Origin: Pseudomonadota bacterium
GTDB lineage: Bacteria > Pseudomonadota > Gammaproteobacteria > Burkholderiales > Methylophilaceae
DNA: 64,000 nucleotides
NCBI GenBank assembly: GCA_029782295.1
Contig: JAKOVB010000124.1
Location: 62,001 to 126,000, forward strand
Direction of reading: 5' to 3'
In this document: positions 9,839 to 19,953 of the stretch, in pieces
How the letters are laid out: each line of letters starts with the position of its first letter
How positions within the stretch are numbered: position 1 is the first letter of the stretch
Program-made: the position numbers and the translations under genes
Notes under the pieces: model-generated
Databases searched by the model: none
Told to the model about the DNA's origin: nothing
Seen by the model: the letters and a program-made list of their open reading frames with translations, nothing else

Positions 9839-9862
9839 CTACGCTGCAGCGTGATCAACGTA
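9839..9862. other. Inverted repeat in the 239-base trpF-trpB gap
   Basis: The gap 9740-9978 holds no supportable ORF. It contains a perfect 12-base palindrome ACGCTGCAGCGT (9841-9852) nested in an outer pair CTACG (9839-9843) and CGTAG (9858-9862). This could be an operator or a hairpin in the trpB leader; no T-run follows, so it is not an obvious terminator. Confidence 0.35.
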
Positions 9863-9978
9863 GCGACATCGAGAGCGACTCATTCAACAAGCCTGCAGCG
9901 ATGCTTCTTTCACAGCCTGACATCCCAAGCCCCATCTTGCGTCAGGGATTCGGCCTGTTTCCAGGCAACCACGTCTCT

Positions 9979-10605
9979 TCATCCGACAACGCTGGCTTCG
10001 ACCCCGCGCATGAACGCAGCCATCTTCTCTGCGTCCTTGATTCCTTTTTCCTTTTCCACCCCGCCACTTACATCGACGGCATAAGGGTGAACCGCATGAA
10101 TTGCTTCACCTACATTACCCGGGGTCAATCCTCCGGCCAGGATCACAGGTTTGCCCAGTTCCCCAGGAATCAAACTCCAGTCAAACTTCTGTCCGGTTCC
10201 TCCGGGAACGCCTTCTGCAAAAGCGTCCAGCAACAGCGCCCGGGCATCCGCGTAATCGGCCGCATATTGTACCAAATTTGTGTCAGGCCTGACGCGCACC
10301 GCCTTAAGGTATGGCAGCCCGAACTGGGCACAATAAGCCGGTGACTCATCCCCATGGAACTGCAATACGTCGAGTCGCACATGATCGAGCACAGCGCGCA
10401 CTTGTTCAGGGCGAGCGTCGACGAACAACCCCACCGCGGAGACGAAAGCCGGAAGCGCTGCCACAATTTCCGCAGCGCGATCGATGGAGACATGCCGCGG
10501 ACTTTGTTCGTAAAAAACGAGACCGATAGCATCAGATCCAAAGGATGCCGCTGCCAAGGCGTCCTCTACACGGGTAATACCGCAGATTTTGACGCGGATA
10601 CGCAA
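9979..10605 (-). CDS. trpF: Phosphoribosylanthranilate isomerase
   Basis: TrpF catalyses the Amadori rearrangement of phosphoribosylanthranilate in tryptophan synthesis. The 208-aa single-domain TIM barrel starts [16 protein letters not shown] with the catalytic cysteine of CGIT at residue 8, and carries LQFHGDE and the phosphate-binding [10 protein letters not shown] and DVSGGVE segments. Length is normal for a monofunctional TrpF. It lies between truA and trpB, 48 bases after truA, matching the truA-trpF-trpB-trpA order in many betaproteobacteria. Confidence 0.96.
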   Translation of the reverse strand: MRIRVKICGITRVEDALAAASFGSDAIGLVFYEQSPRHVSIDRAAEIVAALPAFVSAVGLFVDARPEQVRAVLDHVRLDVLQFHGDESPAYCAQFGLPYLKAVRVRPDTNLVQYAADYADARALLLDAFAEGVPGGTGQKFDWSLIPGELGKPVILAGGLTPGNVGEAIHAVHPYAVDVSGGVEKEKGIKDAEKMAAFMRGVEASVVG

Positions 10606-10653
10606 GAATAATTCCTGAAAAAGCAGCTAGATTAACCCAAAGCACAGAGACTG

Positions 10654-11448
10654 TCAGCCGCAAGGCATCGGCATGAAACCGAGACTCCGCTTGCATTCCG
10701 GCAAACCATAAACAGGATCGTAATCGACCCCGGTCAGGTATAGCCCATCCGCCATGAACGTTGGCGGGGCCAATGTCCGGTTGCGGGACGCAAGCAACTC
10801 CAGAATCCACGCCTGAGGATGGGCGCCCTTGCCGATATAGACCAGTGCTCCGACCATGTTTCTGACCTGATGATGCAGGAACGCACTGGCGCGAAAGTCG
10901 AAAACGATTCCGCTGCCGTACCGCTTCACATCCGCCTGATAGAGGTGCTTGACCGGGGACTTGGCCTGGCACTCGGAGGCCCGGAATGCGCTGAAATCGT
11001 GCTCACCGATCAAAAGAGTTGCAGCGGCCTGCATGGCATCTACATCCAGCGGGCGATGGAACCACCCCGCTTTTCCGTTCAGTATGCCAGGCGCCACGGT
11101 CTGATCGAACAGCAGATATTGGTAACTCCGCTCCCTTGCTGAGAAACGGGCGTGGAACTCCTCGGCCACCTGGTGCGCCCATCGGACCCGGATGCCCCCA
11201 GGAAGGAAGGCATTCACGCCACGCACCCATGCCGTAATCGGCCGAGAAACTTCAGCGTCGAAATGTACGACCTGCACCAATGCATGGACACCCGTATCCG
11301 TCCTGCCTGCAGCATGGGTCCTGACCGCATGCCCTGCCACCTCTGCCAAGGCACGTTCCAGTTGGTCCTGGATTCCGCAGCCACCAGGCTGGCTCTGCCA
11401 GCCGCACCAAGGTCGACCGTCATATTCTATTCCGAGTGCGATTCTCAT
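10654..11448 (-). CDS. truA: tRNA pseudouridine(38-40) synthase
   Basis: TruA converts uridines 38-40 of the tRNA anticodon stem to pseudouridine. The 264-aa protein has the catalytic aspartate Asp51 in AGRTDTGVHA and the family segments IEYDG at the start and FLHHQVRNMVG in the C-terminal half. I start it at MRIALGIEYDG (11448), whose ATG overlaps the TGA of the upstream EcfT-like gene as ATGA; another ATG four codons earlier is possible. truA next to fimV and trpF is a known neighbourhood. Confidence 0.95.
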   Translation of the reverse strand: MRIALGIEYDGRPWCGWQSQPGGCGIQDQLERALAEVAGHAVRTHAAGRTDTGVHALVQVVHFDAEVSRPITAWVRGVNAFLPGGIRVRWAHQVAEEFHARFSARERSYQYLLFDQTVAPGILNGKAGWFHRPLDVDAMQAAATLLIGEHDFSAFRASECQAKSPVKHLYQADVKRYGSGIVFDFRASAFLHHQVRNMVGALVYIGKGAHPQAWILELLASRNRTLAPPTFMADGLYLTGVDYDPVYGLPECKRSLGFMPMPCG

Positions 11449-12053
11449 CGGGACACCCAAATCAGCGCGGTTACCATCATGACCAGAATCAAGCTATCCA
11501 TTTTTCCCCATGAGGAGTTCAGCAGTTGAAAGTCAGCCACCGCCATATCCATCGTATCGTTCGAGCCCAGTCTCTGCATGAAGTGGCTTCGCCCTATTGG
11601 TTGCGGATTGGTTTCCATGTAATGCAAAGTCAGCCACAACCTCGCGGCCAATCTTTCGACAGGCAACCCCATCCGTCCCAACGGGGATAGCAATTGAAAG
11701 ATTCCCGACATCAGCATTTCGCGGCCCGTACTCCCCAGCAACGCGGAGAGTCCACCCAGCATCACGAGCAGGCGGAGCACCTGGGTTGCCCCGCCTGACA
11801 AACCTTCATAAGTAGGTGCAAAGAACAGTGGCCACCCAGGCAGGTCCTCTCCTGGCGTGGTAAATGCAAAAATCAGCACAAGAGAAAGCAGTAACCATCT
11901 CGAACGCCTCAGGGTACGCAGAAATATCGATCGCCAGAAGCCCAGCACTATCATCAGCATCAGCGCCGTCAAGCATGCAAGCGGCTGCCAGGACAGGTAC
12001 TGGACCATAATTGCCAGCTCGATCAATCCGATAATGCGTAGGGTCGGGTGCAC
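11445..12053 (-). CDS. CbiQ/EcfT-like energy-coupling-factor transmembrane protein
   Basis: A 202-aa protein with about four to five hydrophobic helices in its first 125 residues. It resembles the T component of ECF vitamin/metal transporters, including an Arg-rich cytoplasmic stretch after the second helix (RSIFLRTLRRSRW) and the loop LPVERLAARLWLTLHYME. ECF T components normally couple an S component to two ATPases, but neither is encoded nearby, so it may pair with partners elsewhere or have another role. It is coupled to truA by an ATGA overlap and lies just past the fimV terminator. Confidence 0.6.
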   Translation of the reverse strand: MHPTLRIIGLIELAIMVQYLSWQPLACLTALMLMIVLGFWRSIFLRTLRRSRWLLLSLVLIFAFTTPGEDLPGWPLFFAPTYEGLSGGATQVLRLLVMLGGLSALLGSTGREMLMSGIFQLLSPLGRMGLPVERLAARLWLTLHYMETNPQPIGRSHFMQRLGSNDTMDMAVADFQLLNSSWGKMDSLILVMMVTALIWVSR

Positions 12054-12063
12054 GGGACCTCAG

Positions 12064-12096
12064 AAACAAAAATGGCCGGATGAAACACCCGGCCAT
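12064..12096 (-). terminator. Intrinsic terminator after fimV
   Basis: On the minus strand ATGGCCGG (12096-12089) pairs with CCGGCCAT (12079-12072) around a nine-base loop and runs into TTTTTG. It begins 18 bases beyond the fimV stop. The EcfT-like gene starts only about 10 bases further on, so some read-through or a nearby promoter is needed. Confidence 0.85.
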
Positions 12097-12114
12097 CTTG
12101 AGTGGGAAAGTCGA

Positions 12115-15100
12115 TTATCCCAAGCCATCCAGCAACTTTTGCGCACGATCGCGCTGCTGAGGCCCGCCTTCACGCAACACCTCATCCAGCAACTCACGCG
12201 CCCCCTCGGTATCGCCCATATCCATATAGGCAGCCACAAGATCCAGCTTGGTATCCACATCTGCTGATTCGCTCCCAGCCAGCGTGATCTCCTCGACCAC
12301 TTCGGATGGCACCTCCGTTTCAGCAGGCCCGGTTTCAGACAGTTCCGGTTCCGAGGAAGTATCAGTATCGATCTTGATCTCGGGAACGTCCAGATCCAGG
12401 CTGATGCCAGTCAGGTCCAGGTCCGGCAACGCGGACGGGATTGCCTGAGCAGCTTCTGCGGTTTCCGGTTGCGCTTCACCAACATCGGCATCAAAGCTGA
12501 AATCCAGTGCGGCGCTTTCTTCCGGTTCAGAATCAAACACAATTTCTTCCGCCGCCACACCTTCAACTGGCGCCTGGAAGATCATGGTTTTTTCCATATC
12601 CGGCGTCGGAGATTCCATTTCCAGAGACGGCAGCTCAAGTCCTGCCGGGGCAGCTTCGGTCGCTGTCATCTCGGGAGCAGTTTCAATCGTCGCCGATTCC
12701 AGATCCGCTTCGACAGGGAACTCGATTGCCGGCTCTTCACTCATCGGCAGTTCAATTGAAGGTTCAGCCACTTGCAACTGGGGCTCGACTTCTTCATGCA
12801 ACTCTGGCAATTCCAGCGGAACATCAACGCTCTCCGCGGATACTTCCGCAGGTGAAACGGCCGACTCCTGAGATTCGACACTCAATTCCGGCAGGTCAAA
12901 GCTGATCTCTTCAACTTCGGCAGGCACCTCAGCCACGGTCTCGGATTCACTCAGTTCCGGAAGGGGCTCCAGACCTGCGGGTTCCTGCATATCGGCCTGC
13001 AATGCGGCATCCATGCCCAAATCTGTCGCATCAAGCTGTACATTGTCTTCACTGGCCGGTTCAGGCAAATCGAAACTGAAATCCAGGCCGGCGTCAGACG
13101 ATGCTTCCAATGACTCCTCTTCGGGCACTAAAGGTACCGCTGCTTCAGTCGGAAGTTCCAATTCAGGCAGCGCGGCTTCTTCAGCAGAGGCTTCCGTGAC
13201 TTCCTCGGAGGTGAACGGCTCTACCTGACCGGATGCGCCCAGATCGAAATCCAGACTATTGTCCCCGATGACCGGCTCGATCGGTGTTTCATCGGCCACT
13301 GATGATTCAGCCGTGCCACTGTCCGCCATGGCAGTAAAGTCCAGGGACATGTCCTGGGCTGTATCGTTGAAGTCACTCGACTCAAGGGCTTGGGTAGCCG
13401 TCGTATCGGTTGCTACAGGCGCGTTTACGTCAGCATCGCCCTGATACAGGGGATTGTCCGGCTCAAGTTCGTGCCCCATGGCAGCAAACTTCTGCCATGT
13501 CGGATCAGTAGCGCCCAGCGTCGCATAAAGTTCACCGGCAAGGGTCTCGAAAGACGCCGTGTCTTTGCGATTGGCGTAGATCTCGAGCAGTTTCTGGTGC
13601 AGTTCGTAACGTTTCGGTTCCTTGCCGATGGCGTCCTTGAGGATTTCCTCGGCCTGCACGTCTCGACCGTAAGCCATGTAGACTTCAGCTTCTGCAATCG
13701 GATCGACGTCATTGGTATCGATCATGCCGCCGGAGCCTTGTGACAAATCTGTCAGGAATGAAGTATCCCCAGTATCGACCATCCCGCCGGAAGTATTGCC
13801 GAACACGGTATTCGGTTTCAGACCACTCGTCGTCAGAATGCCCTGTTCAAAGGAGTCAAGCCCCTTGCGACGCTTGTTGCGCAGATAGAACCAGCCGGCG
13901 CCCAGCAAGGCCACCAGCGTGCCTCCAACCCCGCCAAGCAGCATTGGATCTTCCAGCAAATCAGGCTCTGCCGGTGGCTCCGGCGCCACCACAGGTGCCG
14001 GTTTGTGTCTCTTCGGCTTCTTCGCTGCATCTTCTGCCGGTGCTTCAGGCTTGGGCGGCTCCGCCGGCTTGGTTTCTGCGGCAGGTGCTGGTGCCGGTTG
14101 TGCGGGTGCGGGCGAAGCGGTTTCCGGTTTAGGCGCAGCGACAGGCTCAGGCTTCTTGACCTCCGGTGCCGGCGGCGTAACCTGAGGGGCTGGTGCAGGA
14201 GCGCCCTTCTGCAGGTCGCTCAGCGCCTGATTCTTGACCTGCAGCAGTTTCTGCATGTCCTGGATCTGTTTTTCCAGTGCGGCGATACGTTCGTCGGCCT
14301 CATGCTTGGCCTTGTCTAGAGCAGCGGCATCTTCCTTGGCTGCTGCAGCCTTGTCGACCTTGCTAGTCGGCGTCTCAGGTCCTCCGACCTTACCTGAAGT
14401 GTCGCTTTTGGAAAGCTTGACCACGTCACGTGGACCCGCTGGGGCATGAGCCGCCTTATCTTCCGCGGGCGCTGTAATCTTGCCGCTTGCTGACTGCCCC
14501 TGCGCGCCACCCTCTTCTGTCGGGGCGGCAGCCACTTCACCAGCCAGCTTCTGGCGATAGGCATGCCAGTCAGAACTGTGAACGTGGATTTCCTTGATAG
14601 CTTCCTGCTGACTGATGCCCTGCAACTCTTCAGGTGCAGGCGCCCGCATGATCTGGCCGGTCTTCATGCGGTTCATGTTGCTGTCGATGAAAGCATCCTT
14701 GTTGGTACGGTAGAGACCGACCAGCATCTGTTCGAGGCTAACGCCTTCCACTTGCATTTGTCTGGCGACACTGCGCAGTGTATCTCCAGAGCGCGTTGTG
14801 TATCCTTCGCCAGCAGGTACCTGCTCAGCGGGAACCGCAGTCTCTGCTTTGGAGGTGGCGGGAGCTGTCGAGGGAGCCTTGCGCATCTTGCCGGACTTCT
14901 GGGCCGACCTGGCTGGCTGGGAAGCGGCACCAGGAACGGCAGGCGCGGCAACAGGGGCTGACGGTGCCGGCGGAGCAATCGCCGCTTTCTGGTCACCATA
15001 ACCGGGAGGGTCAAGCAGGGCAGTATATTCGCGCAACAGTCTGCCGGATGACCATTCGACCTGAATCAGCATGTCAAGGAAGGGATCGTTGACCGGATCG

Positions 15101-15399
15101 GACGTGGTCAGTTTGATGACAGGTGCGCCACTGGCTTGCTTTCCAAGTTCAACCTTGAGCAGACCCAGGACGGAAGGACGATCCAGACCCTGCTCGGCGT
15201 AGGTGTCGGATGGCGCGATTTTGGCAGAAATGGAAGACAGTTCTTCCTTGCTGGCCGCCAACTCGATTTCCGCATTCAGCGGTTCACCAAGTCCGGAAAA
15301 AACCGTCAGCTTGCCCAAGCCCGCGGCGTTGGCCGCAAAAGGCATCATAGCAAGACAGACAGCCAGCGAAATCCGTTTGATTCTGGAGTTATGCACCAT
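12115..15399 (-). CDS. fimV: FimV/TspA-like polar hub protein
   Basis: FimV-type proteins span the inner membrane, bind peptidoglycan and organise the cell pole for type IV pili, twitching motility and type II secretion. The 1094-aa protein has a signal peptide (about 1-26), the FimV N-terminal domain (LGKLTVFSGLGEPLNAEI), a LysM domain at about 198-255, a predicted coiled coil (about 350-395), a Pro/Ala/Lys linker and one membrane segment near 490-505. A very acidic cytoplasmic region rich in Glu, Ser, Pro and Val follows, with the conserved TPR-like FimV C-terminal motif (LVAAYMDMGDTEGARELLDEV). fimV beside truA and asd is the classic context. Confidence 0.93.
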   Translation of the reverse strand: MVHNSRIKRISLAVCLAMMPFAANAAGLGKLTVFSGLGEPLNAEIELAASKEELSSISAKIAPSDTYAEQGLDRPSVLGLLKVELGKQASGAPVIKLTTSDPVNDPFLDMLIQVEWSSGRLLREYTALLDPPGYGDQKAAIAPPAPSAPVAAPAVPGAASQPARSAQKSGKMRKAPSTAPATSKAETAVPAEQVPAGEGYTTRSGDTLRSVARQMQVEGVSLEQMLVGLYRTNKDAFIDSNMNRMKTGQIMRAPAPEELQGISQQEAIKEIHVHSSDWHAYRQKLAGEVAAAPTEEGGAQGQSASGKITAPAEDKAAHAPAGPRDVVKLSKSDTSGKVGGPETPTSKVDKAAAAKEDAAALDKAKHEADERIAALEKQIQDMQKLLQVKNQALSDLQKGAPAPAPQVTPPAPEVKKPEPVAAPKPETASPAPAQPAPAPAAETKPAEPPKPEAPAEDAAKKPKRHKPAPVVAPEPPAEPDLLEDPMLLGGVGGTLVALLGAGWFYLRNKRRKGLDSFEQGILTTSGLKPNTVFGNTSGGMVDTGDTSFLTDLSQGSGGMIDTNDVDPIAEAEVYMAYGRDVQAEEILKDAIGKEPKRYELHQKLLEIYANRKDTASFETLAGELYATLGATDPTWQKFAAMGHELEPDNPLYQGDADVNAPVATDTTATQALESSDFNDTAQDMSLDFTAMADSGTAESSVADETPIEPVIGDNSLDFDLGASGQVEPFTSEEVTEASAEEAALPELELPTEAAVPLVPEEESLEASSDAGLDFSFDLPEPASEDNVQLDATDLGMDAALQADMQEPAGLEPLPELSESETVAEVPAEVEEISFDLPELSVESQESAVSPAEVSAESVDVPLELPELHEEVEPQLQVAEPSIELPMSEEPAIEFPVEADLESATIETAPEMTATEAAPAGLELPSLEMESPTPDMEKTMIFQAPVEGVAAEEIVFDSEPEESAALDFSFDADVGEAQPETAEAAQAIPSALPDLDLTGISLDLDVPEIKIDTDTSSEPELSETGPAETEVPSEVVEEITLAGSESADVDTKLDLVAAYMDMGDTEGARELLDEVLREGGPQQRDRAQKLLDGLG

Positions 15400-15418
15400 C
15401 CCACCCTATTTCCAACTA

Positions 15419-15446
15419 TTTATACGGTTATTAAGCTAACATCAAA
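15419..15446 (-). promoter_or_regulatory. Possible promoter of fimV
   Basis: On the minus strand TTTGAT (15446-15441) and TATAAA (15424-15419) are 16 bases apart. The start of transcription would be near 15412, leaving a short leader of about 13 bases that contains the purine-rich GGGTGGGA before the fimV ATG. The surrounding 100 bases between asd and fimV are AT-rich compared with the neighbourhood. Confidence 0.4.
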
Positions 15447-15502
15447 TAGTTAGAGTTGCAAGCTCATCCCGTACATCACATTCAGTTGCTATCTTCTCGA
15501 GT

Positions 15503-16612
15503 TTATTGCTCGACCAGAATTCTTAACATACGACGCAATGGCTCAGCTGCGCCCCAAAGCAATTGGTCACCGACGGTGAACGCTGAAAGGTACTCGCCTC
15601 CCATGTTCATCTTGCGCAATCGCCCGACAGGAACGGTCAATGTGCCGGTAACTGCAGCCGGCGTCAACTCCCGCATGCTGACTTCACGCTCATTGGGCAC
15701 CACTTTCACCCAGTCGTTCGCCGAGGCGATGATGGCATTCAACTCATCCATTGGCACATCGCGGCGCAGCTTGATGGTCATCGCCTGAGAGTGGCAGCGC
15801 ATGGCACCGATACGAACACACAGACCATCAATCGGAGTCGGTGTGGCTTCGCGGCCGAGAATCTTGTTGGTTTCGGCCCCGCCCTTCCATTCCTCCTTGC
15901 TTTGACCGTTGCCCAGATCCTTGTCGATCCAGGGAATCAGAGAACCGGCCAAGGGCACACCGAAGTGGGCCTTGGGAAAACTGTCGTCGCGCAGGGTGCC
16001 TGCAACTTCGCGATCAATGTCCAGAATCGCTGACGTCGGGTCAGCCAGCAGATCCTGGGCAATGCGGTGTGCCTCGCCCATCTGCTTCAACAGTTCGCGC
16101 ATGTTCTGCGCACCTGCGCCTGAGGCTGCCTGATAGGTCATGGAAGTCGCCCATTCCACCAGATTCTCACGGAACAGGCCGCCCAGGGCCATCAACATCA
16201 GGGAAACGGTACAGTTGCCGCCGATCCAGTTCCTGCCGCCTGACGCCAGTGCCTGGTCGATCACATTGCGGTTGACCGGATCGAGGATGATGACCGCATC
16301 CTTCTCCATGCGCAGCGTCGAGGCAGCGTCGATCCAGTGCCCGTTCCATCCTTCGGCGCGCAATTTCGGGAAGATTTCGGTGGTGTAATCCCCACCCTGG
16401 CAGGAGATGATGGCGTCCATCGCCTTCAGCTCCGCAATGTCCTTCGCATCCTTGAGGGGAGGCACATCCTTGCCAACGTCCGGACCCTTGCCGCCCGGAT
16501 TGGAGGTCGTGAAGAACACCGGGTCGATCAGGTCGAAATCGCGCTCCTCGCGCATGCGCTGCATGAGGACGGAGCCCACCATGCCTCGCCAGCCGATAAA
16601 ACCAACTCTCAT
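15503..16612 (-). CDS. asd: Aspartate-semialdehyde dehydrogenase
   Basis: Asd reduces beta-aspartyl phosphate to aspartate semialdehyde, the branch point to lysine/diaminopimelate, threonine and methionine. The 369-aa protein has the NADP-binding start [14 protein letters not shown], the catalytic Cys134 in [11 protein letters not shown] and the substrate-binding [11 protein letters not shown], as in the Gram-negative enzyme family. It follows leuB after 14 bases, as in many proteobacterial leuCDB-asd strings. It also supplies the homoserine skeleton that metZ, at the end of this block, turns into homocysteine. Confidence 0.96.
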   Translation of the reverse strand: MRVGFIGWRGMVGSVLMQRMREERDFDLIDPVFFTTSNPGGKGPDVGKDVPPLKDAKDIAELKAMDAIISCQGGDYTTEIFPKLRAEGWNGHWIDAASTLRMEKDAVIILDPVNRNVIDQALASGGRNWIGGNCTVSLMLMALGGLFRENLVEWATSMTYQAASGAGAQNMRELLKQMGEAHRIAQDLLADPTSAILDIDREVAGTLRDDSFPKAHFGVPLAGSLIPWIDKDLGNGQSKEEWKGGAETNKILGREATPTPIDGLCVRIGAMRCHSQAMTIKLRRDVPMDELNAIIASANDWVKVVPNEREVSMRELTPAAVTGTLTVPVGRLRKMNMGGEYLSAFTVGDQLLWGAAEPLRRMLRILVEQ

Positions 16613-16626
16613 CTTGATTCCTTTAC

Positions 16627-17682
16627 TTAGAGGGCCGCGACGACAGCGTCGCCCATGGCGTTACAACCAACCTTGTTCATGCCTTCAGTCCAGATATCCG
16701 CCGTACGGAAGCCTTGGGCCAGCGCCTTCTTGACGGCATCTTCGACACGGTTAGCGTTGGCTTCATCGTTGAAGGTGTAGCGCAGCATCATGGCAGCAGA
16801 CAGGATGGTGGCCAGCGGATTCGCGACATCCTTGCCGGCGATATCCGGCGCGGAACCATGGCTGGGTTCGTACATGCCCTTGTTGTTGGCATCCAGCGAG
16901 GCGGACGGCAGCATGCCGATGGAACCGGTCAGCATGGAGGCTTCGTCGGACAGGATGTCGCCGAAGATGTTGCCGGTCACCATCACGTCGAACTGCTTGG
17001 GCGCACGCACCAGTTGCATCGCGGCATTGTCGACGTACATGTGGCTGAGCTCAACTTCCGGGTACTCCTTGGACAGCTCGATCATCACCTGACGCCACAG
17101 CTCGGTGGTTTCCAGCACGTTGGCCTTGTCCACGGAACAGACCTTCTTGTTGCGCTTCATGGCGATGTCGAAGGCGACGCGGCCGATACGCTTGATCTCG
17201 GACTCGTTGTAACGCATGGTGTTGATGCCTTCGCGCTCACCGTTCTCCAGCGTGGAAATGCCGCGGGGCTGGCCGAAATAGATGTCGCCGGTGAGTTCCC
17301 GTACGATCATGATATCCAGGCCGGATACCACTTCCGGCTTCAGCGTGGAAGCGGAAGCCAGTTCCGGATACAGCAGCGCCGGACGCAGGTTGGCGAACAG
17401 GTTCAGTTCCTTGCGGATGCGCAGCAGACCGCGCTCCGGACGCATGTCGCGCGGCAGCGTGTCGTACTTCCAGTCCCCCACGGCGCCCAGCAGCACGGCA
17501 TCGGATTCCTTGGCCAGCTTGAGGGTGGCTGCCGGTAGCGGGTCGCCCGCAGCTTCGTAGCCGGCACCGCCGATGGGCGCTTCTTCCATTTCCATGCCGA
17601 TATTCAGCGCCTTCAGCACCTTGACGGCTTGTGCGACGATTTCAGGACCGATGCCGTCACCCGGCAGAACTGCGATTTTCAT
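16627..17682 (-). CDS. leuB: 3-isopropylmalate dehydrogenase
   Basis: LeuB oxidatively decarboxylates 3-isopropylmalate with NAD+ in leucine synthesis. The 351-aa protein starts [16 protein letters not shown] and has the substrate-binding [14 protein letters not shown], the [15 protein letters not shown] segment and the dinucleotide site [13 protein letters not shown]. Length is normal. A 72-base gap separates it from leuD upstream. Confidence 0.97.
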   Translation of the reverse strand: MKIAVLPGDGIGPEIVAQAVKVLKALNIGMEMEEAPIGGAGYEAAGDPLPAATLKLAKESDAVLLGAVGDWKYDTLPRDMRPERGLLRIRKELNLFANLRPALLYPELASASTLKPEVVSGLDIMIVRELTGDIYFGQPRGISTLENGEREGINTMRYNESEIKRIGRVAFDIAMKRNKKVCSVDKANVLETTELWRQVMIELSKEYPEVELSHMYVDNAAMQLVRAPKQFDVMVTGNIFGDILSDEASMLTGSIGMLPSASLDANNKGMYEPSHGSAPDIAGKDVANPLATILSAAMMLRYTFNDEANANRVEDAVKKALAQGFRTADIWTEGMNKVGCNAMGDAVVAAL

Positions 17683-17754
17683 GTGTCTATTCCAGAATTG
17701 ATTAAATGAAACCAGGACTGAATCTATGGAGTTAATCAGCCAGGGCTGAAAATT

Positions 17755-18396
17755 CTATTGATTGAACAACCAGGGCTGTTCAATTCGGTACTTCGCCTCG
17801 AATGCACGGATTTCATCCACGTGGCGCAGGGTCAGGCCGATGTCGTCAAAACCGTTCAGCAGGCAATACTTGCGGTGAGCATCCACATCGAATGCAATGC
17901 TGCGACCAGAAGGCGTGGTCACCGTTTGCTTTTCGAGGTCAATGGTCAGCCTGTAGCCTTCATTGGCAGCCACTTCACGGAACAATTCATCGACGATGGC
18001 CGCATCCATGCGGATTGGCAGGATGCCGTTCTTAAAGCAGTTGTTGAAGAAGATATCGGCGAAACTCGGCGCGATGATGGCACGGAAACCGTAGTCCAGC
18101 AGCGCCCAGGGCGCATGCTCTCGACTGGATCCGCAACCGAAGTTCTCGCGGGTCAGCAGCACCGAGGCTCCCTGGAAGCGGGGCTGGTTCAGGACGAAGT
18201 CCGGATTGAGCGGACGCACGCTGTTGTCCATGCCGGGTTCGCCGTGATCGAGATAGCGCCACTCGTCGAATGCGTTCGGCCCGAAGCCGCTACGCTTGAT
18301 GGACTTGAGGAACTGCTTGGGAATGATGGCGTCGGTATCGACGTTCGCGCGATCCAGGGGGGCCACCAGCCCGTTCAATGTCGTGAATGCTTGCAT
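17755..18396 (-). CDS. leuD: 3-isopropylmalate dehydratase small subunit
   Basis: LeuD forms isopropylmalate isomerase with LeuC. The 213-aa protein has the swivel-domain signatures [12 protein letters not shown] and [14 protein letters not shown] that shape the active site. Its ATG follows the stop codon of the entericidin gene directly (TAAATG), so the small lipoprotein gene is embedded in and coupled to the leu operon. Confidence 0.96.
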   Translation of the reverse strand: MQAFTTLNGLVAPLDRANVDTDAIIPKQFLKSIKRSGFGPNAFDEWRYLDHGEPGMDNSVRPLNPDFVLNQPRFQGASVLLTRENFGCGSSREHAPWALLDYGFRAIIAPSFADIFFNNCFKNGILPIRMDAAIVDELFREVAANEGYRLTIDLEKQTVTTPSGRSIAFDVDAHRKYCLLNGFDDIGLTLRHVDEIRAFEAKYRIEQPWLFNQ

Positions 18397-18516
18397 TTAT
18401 TTGCTCGACTTCTGGATGGCTTCGCCAGCCTTTTCAATATCCTTGCCCATACCCTGGACAGTGTTGCATCCGGCCAGCAGGAAGGCCAGTGCGAAGAAAG
18501 CGATCAGGTGTCTCAT
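18397..18516 (-). CDS. Entericidin A/B family small lipoprotein
   Basis: A 39-aa ORF lies between leuC and leuD. It starts MRHLIAFFALAFLLAGCNTV, a lipoprotein signal with lipobox LAGC and Cys17, followed by the entericidin pattern GCNTVQGMGKDIEKAGEAI. Entericidins are tiny outer-membrane-associated lipoproteins; in E. coli EcnA and EcnB act as an antidote/toxin pair under envelope stress control. The ATG has a good ribosome-binding site (GGAGAAAAC), 15 bases separate it from the leuC stop, and its TAA abuts the leuD ATG. Only one copy is present here. Its conservation inside leuCD in betaproteobacteria is from memory. Confidence 0.88.
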   Translation of the reverse strand: MRHLIAFFALAFLLAGCNTVQGMGKDIEKAGEAIQKSSK

Positions 18517-18531
18517 GTTTTCTCCGATGGG

Positions 18532-19938
18532 TTAAACAATCTGGCGGACATCGACAAAATGCCCGGCAATCGCCGCAGCCGCGGCCATTTCAGGACTCAC
18601 AAGGTGGGTGCGCCCACCCTGACCCTGACGCCCCTCGAAATTTCGGTTGGAGGTCGACGCGCAACGCTCGCCCGGTTCCAGCCGGTCAGCGTTCATAGCC
18701 AGGCACATCGAACAGCCGGGCTCACGCCATTCGAAACCGGCGTCCTTGAACACCTTGTCCAGGCCTTCCGCTTCGGCTTGCGCCTTGACCAGACCGGAAC
18801 CCGGAACCACCATCGCCAGCTTGACGTTGGCAGCCACCTTCTTGCCTCTGGCCACTACTGCCGCGGCACGAAGGTCTTCGATACGGGAGTTGGTGCAGGA
18901 GCCGATGAACACCTTGTCGACCCGGATGTCACTGATCGGCATATTGGCCTCGATGCCCATGTAGGCATAGGCACGTTCCCAGTCGCCGCGCTGAACATCA
19001 TCCTTAGCCTGCGACAGATCCGGCACTCGACCGTCGACACCGACAACCATTTCCGGAGAGGTCCCCCAAGTCACCTGCGGCTGGATTTCTTCAGCCTTCA
19101 GTTCAATGACTGCGTCGAAGCTTGCACCTTCGTCGCTATGGAGGGTACGCCAGTAAGCGACCGCTGCGTTCCACTGGTCTGCAGTAGGCGAGAACGGACG
19201 ACCCTTGACGTAGTCGATGGTGGTTTCGTCCACCGCCACCATGCCGGCACGCGCCCCGGCCTCGATCGCCATATTGCAAAGCGTCATTCGCCCCTCCATG
19301 GACAGGGCACGAATTGCGGAGCCGGCGAATTCGATCGCATAACCAGTGCCACCCGCGGTACCGATCTTGCCGATCACTGCCAGCGCGATATCCTTGGCGG
19401 TGACCCCTTTTTGCAGTTGGCCCTCCACCCTGACCAGCATGGCTTTGGATTTCTTGGCCACCAGGCACTGGGTCGCCAGCACGTGCTCGACTTCCGAAGT
19501 CCCGATTCCATGGGCCAGTGCGCCAAATGCACCGTGGGTACTGGTATGGGAGTCTCCACATACCACGGTCATGCCAGGCAGGGTCGCGCCCTGCTCCGGC
19601 CCGATGACGTGCACGATCCCCTGACGGGTGTCGTTCATCTTGAACTCGGTCACACCGAAATCGGCACAGTTCTGGTCCAGGGTTTCCACCTGGAGGCGGG
19701 AAACTGGGTCTGCGATCCCATGGGAGCGGTCAGTGGTTGGTACGTTGTGGTCAGGCACTGCCAGAATGGATTGCACGCGCCAGGGCTTGCGGCCAGCCAG
19801 CTTGAGGCCTTCGAATGCCTGCGGACTGGTCACTTCGTGCACAAGATGGCGGTCGATCCAGATCAGTGCCGTACCATCGGCTTCCTGATGGACGACGTGG
19901 GATTCCCAGAGTTTGTCGTAAAGCGTTTTTGCGGTCAT
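18532..19938 (-). CDS. leuC: 3-isopropylmalate dehydratase large subunit
   Basis: LeuC carries the [4Fe-4S] cluster of isopropylmalate isomerase, which interconverts 2- and 3-isopropylmalate in leucine synthesis. The 468-aa protein has the cluster ligands Cys348 (FIGSCTNSR), Cys409 and Cys412 ([10 protein letters not shown]) and the aconitase-family segment [17 protein letters not shown]. Length fits the bacterial LeuC. It begins 15 bases after yajQ. Confidence 0.97.
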   Translation of the reverse strand: MTAKTLYDKLWESHVVHQEADGTALIWIDRHLVHEVTSPQAFEGLKLAGRKPWRVQSILAVPDHNVPTTDRSHGIADPVSRLQVETLDQNCADFGVTEFKMNDTRQGIVHVIGPEQGATLPGMTVVCGDSHTSTHGAFGALAHGIGTSEVEHVLATQCLVAKKSKAMLVRVEGQLQKGVTAKDIALAVIGKIGTAGGTGYAIEFAGSAIRALSMEGRMTLCNMAIEAGARAGMVAVDETTIDYVKGRPFSPTADQWNAAVAYWRTLHSDEGASFDAVIELKAEEIQPQVTWGTSPEMVVGVDGRVPDLSQAKDDVQRGDWERAYAYMGIEANMPISDIRVDKVFIGSCTNSRIEDLRAAAVVARGKKVAANVKLAMVVPGSGLVKAQAEAEGLDKVFKDAGFEWREPGCSMCLAMNADRLEPGERCASTSNRNFEGRQGQGGRTHLVSPEMAAAAAIAGHFVDVRQIV

Positions 19939-19953
19939 ATTCAGTTCAAATCG

